Below, one piece after another: positions 53,146-61,394 of a stretch of 64,000 nucleotides of DNA (the first letter of the stretch is position 1; each line of letters opens with the position of its first letter). Origin of the DNA: CAZGUX01 sp964529305 (GTDB taxonomy: Bacteria; Acidobacteriota; Terriglobia; Bryobacterales; Bryobacteraceae); NCBI GenBank assembly GCA_964529305.1, contig CAZGUX010000228.1:30863-94862 (forward strand), written 5' to 3'. The position numbers and the translations under genes are program-made. The notes beneath the pieces are model-generated. The model saw only the letters and a list, made by a program, of their open reading frames with translations. It had not been told where the DNA came from and made no database searches.

Positions 53146-53892
53146 ATGAAGATCACGGCCACCATCATCGCGTACAACGAAGAACGAAACATCGCGCGCG
53201 CGATCGAGAGTCTTCGCTGCTGCGACGAGATTCTGGTGATCGACTCAGGCTCGACGGACCGCACGGTGGAGTTGGCCTCGAAGTTCGGAGCGCGAGTGAT
53301 TGAAGGCGAGTGGCCGGGTTACGCAAACCAGAAGAACCGCGCGGCGGACTGCGCGTCGCACGACTGGATCCTGTCGCTCGATGCCGACGAAGCGCTGAGC
53401 GAAGCGCTGGAAGCGGAGTTGTGGCAGCTCAAGAAGAACGGCCCGCGGTACGACGCTTACACCATGCCGCGCATGGCTCAGTACCTGGGCCGGTGGATTC
53501 TCCACAGCGGCTGGTATCCGGACCGCAAGATCCGTCTGTATCATCGCGCCAAGGCAACCTGGGTAGGAGAGTTCGTCCACGAGAGTGTGAAGGTGCAGGG
53601 CAGGGTGGGGGCGCTGGAGTCGAACCTGCTTCACTTCACGTGCAACTCGCTGTCCGAGCACCTGCGGACGATGGATCGCTATACGACGCTGGCCGCCGAG
53701 GAGGTGGTGTTCCGAAAGGAGCCGGTGACCCGGACCCGCCTGATGCTGGCGCCGCCCTGGACGTTCATCAAGACCTACTTTCTGCAGCGGGGATACCTGG
53801 ATGGGCCCGAAGGGCTGGCCATCGCCTACATGGCGGCTTTCTATACGTTCCTCAAGTACGCCAAGGCTCGCAACATGAGTAACGCCGGCTGA
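53146..53892 (+). CDS. GT2-family glycosyltransferase, WaaE/KdtX-like
   Basis: 248 residues. ITATIIAYNEERNIARAIES, DEILVIDSGSTDRTVELASK and WILSLDADEALSEALEAELW form the GT-A nucleotide-sugar core with the DxD-type DAD. WPGYANQKNRAAD and the HSGWYPDRKIRLYHR segment match the beta-1,4-glucosyltransferase group acting on lipopolysaccharide inner core. It starts 4 bp after the protease gene and is followed 7 bp later by a second glycosyltransferase, so both probably build the cell-surface glycan. Confidence 0.88.
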   Translation: MKITATIIAYNEERNIARAIESLRCCDEILVIDSGSTDRTVELASKFGARVIEGEWPGYANQKNRAADCASHDWILSLDADEALSEALEAELWQLKKNGPRYDAYTMPRMAQYLGRWILHSGWYPDRKIRLYHRAKATWVGEFVHESVKVQGRVGALESNLLHFTCNSLSEHLRTMDRYTTLAAEEVVFRKEPVTRTRLMLAPPWTFIKTYFLQRGYLDGPEGLAIAYMAAFYTFLKYAKARNMSNAG

Positions 53893-53898
53893 AGACGC

Positions 53899-54792
53899 AT
53901 GCTGCGAATCGTGCACTGCGATGCGGGATCGACCCTGCGAGGCGGACAATGGCAAACACTGGCGCTCACCGAAGGCCTGACCGCGCGCGGGTATGAGTGT
54001 GTCCTGCTGGCCCGGCGAGGATCCCCCTTGTGGAGCGAGGGCGTCCGCCGCGGATTGCGCCTGGAACCCCTGGGCCTGTACGGACTATCCCGCGCCTCGC
54101 GTTCCGCCGATTTAGTGCACGTGCACGACGCCCGTTCTCATACGCTGGCCGCTCTGGTCTCCCGCTGTCCGTTCGTCGTCGCGCGGCGAGTGGCCTTTCC
54201 TGTGAAAGCCGGGCCGTTGTCTCGATGGAAGTATCGCCGCGCGGCGCACTTCCTGGCCGTTTCCGAGTATGTCAGGGAAACCCTGGGACAGGCGGGAGTG
54301 CCTCCGCAGCGCGTCTCTGTGGTGTACGACGGAGTGGGACCCATGCGGCAAGCGTGCGGAACCCGGCTTCTGGCTCCAGCCACGGCCGACCCGCAGAAGG
54401 GAAGCGATCTGGCGGCCGAGGCAGCCCGCCTCGCGGGCGTGGAACTGCACTTCTCCAACAACCTGGACGAACACCTGGTGGGGGCCCGAGTCTTCCTGTA
54501 CCTGACGCGCATGGAAGGACTGGGATCCGGAATTCTGGTGGCGATGGCTTCCGGGGTTCCGGTGATCGCCAGCCGAATCGGCGGCGTGCCGGAACTGATT
54601 GAAGACGGGGTCACGGGATTGCTGGTGGATAACGACGTCTCGGCGGCGGCGGCCGCCATCCGTAGGTTGTGGGATGATCCGCAGTACGCCAATGGCCTGG
54701 CGTCTGCGGCCCGCGAGCGGGCGTGCCGGCAGTTCAGCCTTTCCCAAATGGTCGACATGACCCTGGATGTCTACGGGCAGGTGACTCGATGA
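53899..54792 (+). CDS. GT4-family glycosyltransferase
   Basis: 297 residues, shorter than most GT-B enzymes (350-400). N-terminal LRIVHCDAGSTLRGGQWQTL and VHVHDARSHTLAALV resemble lipopolysaccharide glycosyltransferases of GT4. The C-terminal site contains EGLGSGILVAMASGVPVIAS, with the Glu pair that binds the nucleotide sugar, and GGVPELIEDGVTGLLVD. The middle linker appears reduced. It overlaps the prepilin peptidase gene by 4 bp, so all belong to one transcript. Confidence 0.85.
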   Translation: MLRIVHCDAGSTLRGGQWQTLALTEGLTARGYECVLLARRGSPLWSEGVRRGLRLEPLGLYGLSRASRSADLVHVHDARSHTLAALVSRCPFVVARRVAFPVKAGPLSRWKYRRAAHFLAVSEYVRETLGQAGVPPQRVSVVYDGVGPMRQACGTRLLAPATADPQKGSDLAAEAARLAGVELHFSNNLDEHLVGARVFLYLTRMEGLGSGILVAMASGVPVIASRIGGVPELIEDGVTGLLVDNDVSAAAAAIRRLWDDPQYANGLASAARERACRQFSLSQMVDMTLDVYGQVTR

Positions 54793-55616
54793 CGGATGCC
54801 CTGGTGGCCGGCTTGTTCGGCCTGTTGATCGGCAGCTTTCTCAATGTCTGCATCTTCCGCCTGCCGAGAGACCTCTCCGTGGTCTACCCCCGCTCGTACT
54901 GTCCGGAGTGTGAAGAGGGGATCCGGTGGTACGACAACATTCCGCTCGTCAGCTACCTTTTGCTGCGAGGCCGTTGCCGCCACTGCAAAGAACGAATCCC
55001 GGTGCGCTATCCGCTGGTCGAGCTGACCACGGCGCTCGTGTTTGCCTCGTTCGCAGGCACGGTCGGCCTGACGCTGGAGGCAGGGAAGTACTTTCTGTTC
55101 TCGGCGCTGATGATCGGGATGGTGGCCACCGACGTCGAGGAGCGCATCCTGCCGGACGAATTCACCCTGGGAGGCTGGGGGGCCGGGCTGCTCCTGGCCT
55201 GGTTTCTACCGATCCCAGGCGACCTGGTGGGCCTGCTTTTGAGCCTGGGCGGGCAGGATTGGACTCCTCGGCAATTGTCGTTGGCCGAATGCGCGGTGGG
55301 GTCGATCGCGCCGGCCTCCGTCATGTGGGCGTGCGGTCTTTTCTATCACCTCGTTCGGGGCCGGGAAGGGCTCGGATTCGGTGATGTGAAGATGCTGGGC
55401 TGCATTGGGGCCTTTGTCGGCCTTCGGTTGACGATGCTGATCTTCTTCCTGGGATCGGTGGCCGGCGCGGTCCTGGGAGTCGCCTACATTCTTCACCGGA
55501 GCAAAGACATGGCGCTGTACGAGTTGCCGTTCGGATCGTTCCTGGGGGCGGCGGCGGTGCTGGTGATGATGAGCGAGGCCGGCGTCTTCGCCTGGTACGG
55601 CACGCTTCTCCATTGA
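54789..55616 (+). CDS. pilD: Prepilin peptidase / N-methyltransferase (PilD/GspO)
   Basis: 275 residues and about seven membrane helices. The cytoplasmic zinc finger is C38-x-x-C41 and C63-x-x-C66. The aspartyl-protease residues are D115 in GMVATDVEERILPDEFTLGG and a second Asp in GLGFGDVKMLGCIGAFVG. It cleaves and methylates type IV pilins or type II secretion pseudopilins. Its ATG overlaps the previous stop (ATGA). It is next to glycosyltransferases, not to pil genes. Confidence 0.93.
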   Translation: MTDALVAGLFGLLIGSFLNVCIFRLPRDLSVVYPRSYCPECEEGIRWYDNIPLVSYLLLRGRCRHCKERIPVRYPLVELTTALVFASFAGTVGLTLEAGKYFLFSALMIGMVATDVEERILPDEFTLGGWGAGLLLAWFLPIPGDLVGLLLSLGGQDWTPRQLSLAECAVGSIAPASVMWACGLFYHLVRGREGLGFGDVKMLGCIGAFVGLRLTMLIFFLGSVAGAVLGVAYILHRSKDMALYELPFGSFLGAAAVLVMMSEAGVFAWYGTLLH

Positions 55617-55637
55617 CCCGACGTATGATGGGTGGTG

Positions 55638-56660
55638 ATGTCCGACCGCAAACTGACGGCGCACGTAAAAGCCGCGGGCTGAGCGTCCAAACTGAGTCCA
55701 AAGGTTTTGGACCGGGTGCTGGCCAGCGTGCCGCGATTCACGAATCCGAATGTCTTGGTGGGGTATGACACCAGTGACGACGCGGGCGTGTATCGGCTCG
55801 CACCCGACCTGGCGCTGGTCCAAACGGTAGACTTCTTCACTCCGATCGTTGACGACCCGTTCACCTTCGGCGCGATCGCCGCCGCCAACTCCTTAAGCGA
55901 TATCTACGCTATGGGCGGCAAACCCATGACTTCATTGTCGATTGTTTGCTTTCCGGGGAAGGGGGAACTGGAGGATCTGGAAGAGATTCTGAAGGGTGGC
56001 GCCGAGAAAATGCGGGAGGCGGACTGCATCATTCTGGGGGGCCATTCGGTGAACGATGACGAGATCAAATTCGGCTATGCGGTCACGGGCACGATCCACC
56101 CGGACCGCGTGCGGGCCAACGCGTCAGCCCGTCCCGGGGACGCGATGGTGTTCACCAAAAAGCTCGGCACGGGCGTGATCGGAACCGCCTTGAAACGTGG
56201 GATTGCGCAGGCCGAGCACGTTGAGGCTGCGATCGAGTCGATGCTGCTTCTGAACCGGGCAGCCTGCGAGGCCGCCGCGGATTTGGAAGTCCATGGCTGT
56301 ACAGACATTACCGGCTTTGGATTCATCGGGCACATGAGGGAAGTGGCCTTGGCCAGCGTAGTCACGTGCGAGGTGGAGACCGGAAACGTTCAGGCGCTGC
56401 CCGGCGCCCTCGAGTATATTCGCCGAGGAGCTGTCCCGGGAGGCCTCAGGAATAACTTTGAGTTTGCTTCGTGTGCTGTTGAGGAAACAACGGCTATTGA
56501 CCCTGCGCTGGGTTCACTTCTCTATGACCCGCAGACGTCCGGGGGTCTGCTGATGACGCTTCCGGAGGCGGATGCGGAGCGTCTGGTCGCGCGATATCCG
56601 AGTGCCTACCGGGTCGGCCGAGTGACCGAAAGAGCCGGGAAGCCGGTTCGCCTAATCTGA
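55638..56660 (+). CDS. selD: Selenide, water dikinase SelD with selenocysteine at codon 15
   Basis: 340 residues when TGA 55680-55682 is read as selenocysteine. The start ATG 55638 gives MSDRKLTAHVKAAG, then U15, then ASKLSPKVLDRVLA; the UGA sits where other SelD enzymes have the catalytic Cys. The body has GYDTSDDAGVYRL, VQTVDFFTPIVDDPFTFG, AANSLSDIYAMGGKPMTSLS, GGHSVNDDEIKFGYAVTG and DITGFGFIGHMREVALAS, the ATP- and metal-binding blocks of the AIRS fold. The enzyme makes selenophosphate from selenide and ATP. Annotating the gene only from the ATG at 55707 would lose the active site. Confidence 0.93.
55683..55713 (+). promoter_or_regulatory. Candidate bacterial SECIS element in selD
   Basis: GTCCAAA (55696-55702) pairs with TTTGGAC (55706-55712) just 3' of the UGA codon, leaving an apical GGT; opening the top pair gives a 5-nt AGGTT loop. 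The loop G lies about 21 nt after the UGA. Position and G-G-U apex fit a SelB-binding bacterial SECIS. Confidence 0.7.
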
Positions 56661-56687
56661 GGTTTCACCTTATCTAATCGAGTGTAA

Positions 56688-57392
56688 ATGACAGATATTG
56701 CTACACGTCCTGAACGCAACCCAATTATCGTCGCCTTGGACCTCGAGTCGGCCAGCGAAGCGCGAGGCGTAGTTGCCAAGCTTGGCCTGAGTGGCGGGTT
56801 TTACAAGGTCGGCATGGAACTGTACGCCGCGGCTGGAATGGACTATGTCCGGGAACTGATCGCCGAGGGGAAGCAGGTTTTCCTGGACATGAAGTTCTAC
56901 GACATCGGTGAGACCGTGAAGCGGGCCGTGGCACGGGTGGCCGAAACGCCCGTGCGGTTCCTGACCGTGCACGGCAGCGGCGCTGTGATGCAAGCAGCGC
57001 TTGAAGGGCGTGGTCAAGCGCCACTTCAGCTATTGGCGGTTACGGTCTTGACCAGTTTTGACAAAGAGGACATTGCTGACATGGGGTATCCGTGCGAGGT
57101 GGCCGATCTGGTGAGCCTGCGGGTAAGAAAGGCGATGGCGTGCGGCCTGGATGGAGTGGTGGCATCGCCGCAGGATGCGGCCGCGGTTCGAGCGATTGCG
57201 GGACCTCAAGCAATCCTGGTGACGCCGGGTGTGCGGTCGGCGGGTGCCGCTCGGGGGGATCAGAAGCGGGTTGCGACCCCGGCAGAGGCGATGGAGGCCG
57301 GGGCAAACTACCTGGTGATGGGGCGGCAGATCATCCGGGCGCAGGATCCGGCCGGAGAGATGAGGCGGGTACTCGACGAGATCTACCGCTGA
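56688..57392 (+). CDS. pyrF: Orotidine 5'-phosphate decarboxylase
   Basis: 234 residues. IIVALDLESASEARGVVAKL begins the barrel; LDMKFYDIGETVKRAVA contains the catalytic D-x-K-x-x-D; ILVTPGVRSAGAARGDQKR and GANYLVMGRQIIRAQDP form the phosphate loop. It makes UMP, the last step of de novo pyrimidine synthesis. It follows selD by 27 bp, probably on the same transcript. Confidence 0.95.
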   Translation: MTDIATRPERNPIIVALDLESASEARGVVAKLGLSGGFYKVGMELYAAAGMDYVRELIAEGKQVFLDMKFYDIGETVKRAVARVAETPVRFLTVHGSGAVMQAALEGRGQAPLQLLAVTVLTSFDKEDIADMGYPCEVADLVSLRVRKAMACGLDGVVASPQDAAAVRAIAGPQAILVTPGVRSAGAARGDQKRVATPAEAMEAGANYLVMGRQIIRAQDPAGEMRRVLDEIYR

Positions 57393-57441
57393 TCTTCATT
57401 TGGGATGGCTGTCCCACCTGTCGGCGAACTCTCGCCGGGCA

Positions 57442-57642
57442 TCACGAGGGCTTCTTTTCGAGATTCGAAACCCGCTCTGCAAGCCCCTCCATCTCCAAAT
57501 CCATCGCCCGGATTGCCGCTGTATGCGAGCGCTGTCGTGCTTCGTTCGGCGAGGCCCATTTGTGGAATTCGGTCAGGATGGTCGTTTCCATCGCCCGCAT
57601 CCGCTCGGTGATCCATTGCTTGTCTTCGTCCGTCAGTGACAT
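57442..57642 (-). CDS. Small coiled-coil protein, hypothetical
   Basis: 66 residues, highly charged: MSLTDEDKQWITERMRAMET, then a long amphipathic helix ending DLEMEGLAERVSNLEKKPS with heptad spacing. No signal. The start ATG 57642 is preceded by AAAGGATC at workable distance. No known family assigned. It lies convergent to pyrF. Confidence 0.55.
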   Translation of the reverse strand: MSLTDEDKQWITERMRAMETTILTEFHKWASPNEARQRSHTAAIRAMDLEMEGLAERVSNLEKKPS

Positions 57643-57933
57643 CCTCTAGATCCTTTTTCTTCAATCCCGCATTCCTGGCTTCGCCTGGTCTTTGCCCATT
57701 GAGCCGTCGCTGTTCCAGCGTGCTCGATGCGGAAATGGTAGCGTGACTCACGCTGGCAACGCAATGGCTTGGCCCCCGCCAGCGGAGCAGCGTCTTGACG
57801 TGCGCGGGATCGGGCAGTCGGCTGGATGGGCCCGGCCTGCGGGTACCGCCCGCCTTCTGAGTTTACATAATAACCGTTATGGGAAGCGATTTCGGCCGAC
57901 TCGAGCGAAGCCGTCGGTAGGTGGGCCGGTTGC

Positions 57934-58467
57934 CTACATCCCTTTGATTGCCTGCTCGATGGCGCCGGTCAGCTCGCCGCTCTCCGGCGTCGCCGCGGAG
58001 TCGAACTTCCGGATCACGGAGCCGTCCTTGCCAACCAGGTACTTTGTGAAGTTCCACTTCGGCGCGCCGGCCTTATCCGACAGGAACCGGTACAGGGGCG
58101 CCTGGTCGTCGCCCTTGACTGAGACTTTGCTGGTCATCGGAAACGTCACGTGGTAGGTCCGGCTGCAGAAGGTTTTGATCTCCTCTTCGGTGCCGGGCTC
58201 CTGTGCGCCGAAGTTGTTGGCGGGCACACCCAAAACGACCAGGCCTTGGCCCTTGTACTTCTGATAGAGCGACTCGAGGCCGGTGTACTGGGGGGTATAG
58301 CCGCACTTGCTGGCGGTGTTGACCACCAGGACAACCTTACCCTTGTACTCCGACAACGGCAGGCTGGCGCCGTCGATGGACTTCAGGGTGAACTGGTGGA
58401 TGCTGTCGGCGGCGAACGCGGAACCGGTCATAAGCAGGGCAAGCCTCGCAAAAGAGAGTAGGCGCAT
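57934..58467 (-). CDS. Exported glutathione/thioredoxin peroxidase (GPx family, Cys type)
   Basis: 177 residues. Signal peptide (MRLLSFARLALLMTGSAFAA), then the GPx core: VVLVVNTASKCGYTPQYTGL with peroxidatic Cys55 (a Cys codon, not TGA), GLVVLGVPANNFGAQEPGT with the Gln-containing motif, and KWNFTKYLVGKDGSVI with the Trp-Asn pair. It reduces hydroperoxides, most likely in the periplasm with thioredoxin-type donors. It stands alone. The 58468-58602 region upstream has no obvious sigma-70 boxes. Confidence 0.92.
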   Translation of the reverse strand: MRLLSFARLALLMTGSAFAADSIHQFTLKSIDGASLPLSEYKGKVVLVVNTASKCGYTPQYTGLESLYQKYKGQGLVVLGVPANNFGAQEPGTEEEIKTFCSRTYHVTFPMTSKVSVKGDDQAPLYRFLSDKAGAPKWNFTKYLVGKDGSVIRKFDSAATPESGELTGAIEQAIKGM

Positions 58468-58602
58468 ATTAAGTTTTCGATGATCGAGAAGGCCCCCGGG
58501 ATTCTGAGAAAAATCTCGCGTTCGCCGCTTTCCTCACGATCGCTTGATCTGGGGTGGGGACCTCCCCGAAGAGCGCTGCGTTACCGCGCGGCGGCAACTA
58601 AG

Positions 58603-61131
58603 CTAACGGGAGAAGAATCCGCTCAATTCAAGGACAACGTTCGTTCGCCGGTAGACAAATACGTTGATCGAGCCGTTGGTGCCCGAGGGCACGATGGCGG
58701 TGTTGGTGGCGATCTGCCCCTCGAAGGCGTTCATCTGCGAGGCTTGGGGCCGTGGTCCTCCCGTCGGCCACATCGTCAGGTAGGGCATGGAGGACCCGTT
58801 CGGCAGCACCGTGGCGCTGATGACATAGGCTTTGGCGTTCGGCATGGCCGGGCAGCGGGTAGTGGTTTGGATCGGGATGGTGTGGGTGCTTTCGTTCTCG
58901 TAGACAGGCGGGCCAAAGCTGCCCGTGTAGCCGGCGTTAGTGGTGTCGGCGATGCGGCAGGTCGTGAAGGGTGTGAAGAAAAGGCCGTTGATGCCGTCGT
59001 CCGGAGCGAAGTAACCGTTGATGTCGATAAGGATATCGGTTGTGTTGTAAGGAAACACATCAATGCTGCCGTCGCCGCTGGCGGGCACGATGATGTTGTT
59101 GGCCAAGGTCCGGCCGGCGAAGGAGTTGATGTTGGAGATGGTCGGTTGGGTCGCGCCGCCCGGCCATGCGGTGACAAAATCCAGGCGGGCCGGCGGGACG
59201 ACGGTCAACGTGACGGAGTAGGCGGCCGCGCCCGCGGGGACCGTGCAATAGGGTGTGGCTGGGAAGCGGAAGCGCCTTGTCTGCAGCGCCTGCAGGCTAG
59301 GTGGGCCGAAGGGCCCGGGTGGGGTACGATACGCGATTCGCGTATCCAGTACCCGGCAGGGGGTCATCGCGAAATACGCCAACCGGGACACGCCTGGGTT
59401 GTCGGTAAAGTATCCGCTGATATCGATCACCATGTCGGTGGTGTCGGAAACATACGCGTTGATCGCTCCGTTCGCCCCTGCCTTCACGATGGCCGTGTTG
59501 GCCACGATCTGGCCGTCGAGTGAACGGGCGCTCCAGGCCTCGGGCCGGGATTCACCCGCCTCCCACAGGGTTGCGAAGCTGAGCGATCCTCTGGGAATCA
59601 GGGTAACGTTCAACACGTACGCTTTGGCTCCGGCCGGAATGCCGCAAACGCCAGGAAGCGGTAGGGTCCGCGTACCGCCACCGGCCAACGCGGGAGGACC
59701 GAACGAACCGGTGTGCCAGGGCAAGGTGTACGGCGTTCGAGTTTCCAGGACGCGGCATGGCGTGAGAGGCACAAAGCCGGTCTGAACGGGCGTTCCACTT
59801 TGTGAAATGGTAATGGTGGCCGTACCGCCGATCGTCAGGATGGCGCTTCTGGCCGCGCCACCGTTAGCGGCTACGGTGAAACCGGCGGTTCTCGATCCCG
59901 TGCCGGAGGCCTGAGCGAAGGCGAGCCAAGGCGGAATCCCGGTGATCGCGGTACCGCAGGCGGCCTGACTGGCCGTGATCTGGAGGGTGCCCGCTCCCAC
60001 AGCCTGGCTGAAAACCGTTTGAGGCGCGGAAACGGTATAAGTACATGCCGGCGCAGGCGGGTTGTCGGAGAACAGAACCGTGGTCCAGCCTTGGTTCGTA
60101 TTCAACCACTTTCCGAGACGCGGGTCCTTCATCACCGCGATCAATCCGGCTTCTCCGGTGTTCGTCGACTGGAGGTAGAAGCGGTAGTCCACCACCGGGC
60201 AATTCGGCAGATTGTTCTCCTGCTTGGTGTGGTTGAAATAGACGATGCCGCGAAAACCAGGGTAGTCGCCAAGCTTCTGAAACGTATCCTGAATCCAGTA
60301 GCTGCGGTTCTCGGTGGTGGCCGCGTTGGCCGGGTTTTTGGGAACGTTGACACTGCCAGTTTGAGCCAGGAAGATTTCTTTCGCCGGCGCCATCAGCCTC
60401 ATGCGGTCGAGATACGGTTTGATCGCTGTTTCAAACGTGTCCCAGATAAACCAGGGCTCGTTGGGTGGACAGCCCCCATAGTTGTAAGCGCTGAACGCAA
60501 CCGCATCGACGTACGCGTCTCCGGGATAGTAATGCTCGAAGATCTTACCATCGGGCAGATCGGTGGCCGGCCAACCATTGGGAGCGAACACCCACCGGAC
60601 GGAACTTCTGGGGACGGCCTGGTCTTCGAAGACCTGCCGAATCCGCCGGAACGCCAGTTTGAAGGTCTCCGGATCCTGGCTCTGATACCAGGACCAAGTC
60701 CAGTTGCCATTCATTTCCGGCAGCGGCGCCAGGTAGGCGCGTCTTTGGCCTCCGTTTGCCCAGGCTTTGAAATGGGTCGCAAACTCCTTCAACACGAGAT
60801 CGCAGTTGCCCTGGCTGATGCCCAGCGCCGTACACGCGGGGTTTCCGTTTGGCGGCATGACGTTGACAAAGGGAACGAAACCGGCGTTCCAGGCGAGATT
60901 CAACTGATTGGGAACGTTGTATGCCGGATTGAGCGAAAAATCGATAAAGTCGCCCGCGATGCTGATTCCGGCCGCCCCGTTAGCCGCAAGCCAATTATCC
61001 GCGGCGATGAGTTCGTTGATGGAGCCATACATCCCCAGGAGCACCGGCAATGAAGGAGTGCCGGAAGAATTCAACGCCGTGGTCCAGAAAACAGCGGTCA
61101 AGATCGCTTTCGCAACTACCCGTCTTCGCAT
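58603..61131 (-). CDS. Large secreted protein: GH26-like barrel, BACON-like domain, three C-terminal repeats
   Basis: 842 residues. Leader MRRRVVAKAILTAVFWTTAL; GH26-like barrel (about 30-345) with the acid/base Glu in PLPEMNGNWTWSWYQS and VFAPNGWPATDL, and a strand-end KEIFLAQTGSVN where GH26 enzymes have A-E-F-G, so the nucleophile Glu appears to be Gln. A BACON-like domain follows (about 355-450, CGTAITGIPPWLAFAQASGT). Three similar 115-130-residue repeats then occur, each with a TPCRVLDTR-like start and an ID(I)SGYF-like end. The repeats probably bind the cell surface or a glycan. Start ATG 61131. Confidence 0.8.
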   Translation of the reverse strand: MRRRVVAKAILTAVFWTTALNSSGTPSLPVLLGMYGSINELIAADNWLAANGAAGISIAGDFIDFSLNPAYNVPNQLNLAWNAGFVPFVNVMPPNGNPACTALGISQGNCDLVLKEFATHFKAWANGGQRRAYLAPLPEMNGNWTWSWYQSQDPETFKLAFRRIRQVFEDQAVPRSSVRWVFAPNGWPATDLPDGKIFEHYYPGDAYVDAVAFSAYNYGGCPPNEPWFIWDTFETAIKPYLDRMRLMAPAKEIFLAQTGSVNVPKNPANAATTENRSYWIQDTFQKLGDYPGFRGIVYFNHTKQENNLPNCPVVDYRFYLQSTNTGEAGLIAVMKDPRLGKWLNTNQGWTTVLFSDNPPAPACTYTVSAPQTVFSQAVGAGTLQITASQAACGTAITGIPPWLAFAQASGTGSRTAGFTVAANGGAARSAILTIGGTATITISQSGTPVQTGFVPLTPCRVLETRTPYTLPWHTGSFGPPALAGGGTRTLPLPGVCGIPAGAKAYVLNVTLIPRGSLSFATLWEAGESRPEAWSARSLDGQIVANTAIVKAGANGAINAYVSDTTDMVIDISGYFTDNPGVSRLAYFAMTPCRVLDTRIAYRTPPGPFGPPSLQALQTRRFRFPATPYCTVPAGAAAYSVTLTVVPPARLDFVTAWPGGATQPTISNINSFAGRTLANNIIVPASGDGSIDVFPYNTTDILIDINGYFAPDDGINGLFFTPFTTCRIADTTNAGYTGSFGPPVYENESTHTIPIQTTTRCPAMPNAKAYVISATVLPNGSSMPYLTMWPTGGPRPQASQMNAFEGQIATNTAIVPSGTNGSINVFVYRRTNVVLELSGFFSR

Positions 61132-61394
61132 CAGGCGACGCCTTTCAGCTTCCGAGTGTGGAACTGCGAGTATACTACCCTAACGGCGAACGTGCCGCAG
61201 CCGTCGTCGGGGCAGAGGCCTTTACGCCGGTACACGCCTCTGGTAGCGTCGAGGTGGTCTATGAGAGTCGAAGCGCACGGTTCGCGTGTTGCCACCGCTG
61301 GCGGGATGGTTCCTGGATTCCAACTCTCCTTTTCTTGCTCCCAAGTCCAGCCGCGTGCCCCAGCGAACCGCGCTTCCCGGTGGGAGGTCGCGTG

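Noticed and set aside
55680..55682. TGA in selD read as a frameshift or nonsense mutation
   Set aside because: The reading frame, the SelD N-terminal motif on both sides and the hairpin just downstream fit selenocysteine better than decay.
57934..58467. Glutathione peroxidase as a second selenoprotein
   Set aside because: The active-site codon (residue 55) is a Cys codon, and the frame has no internal TGA.
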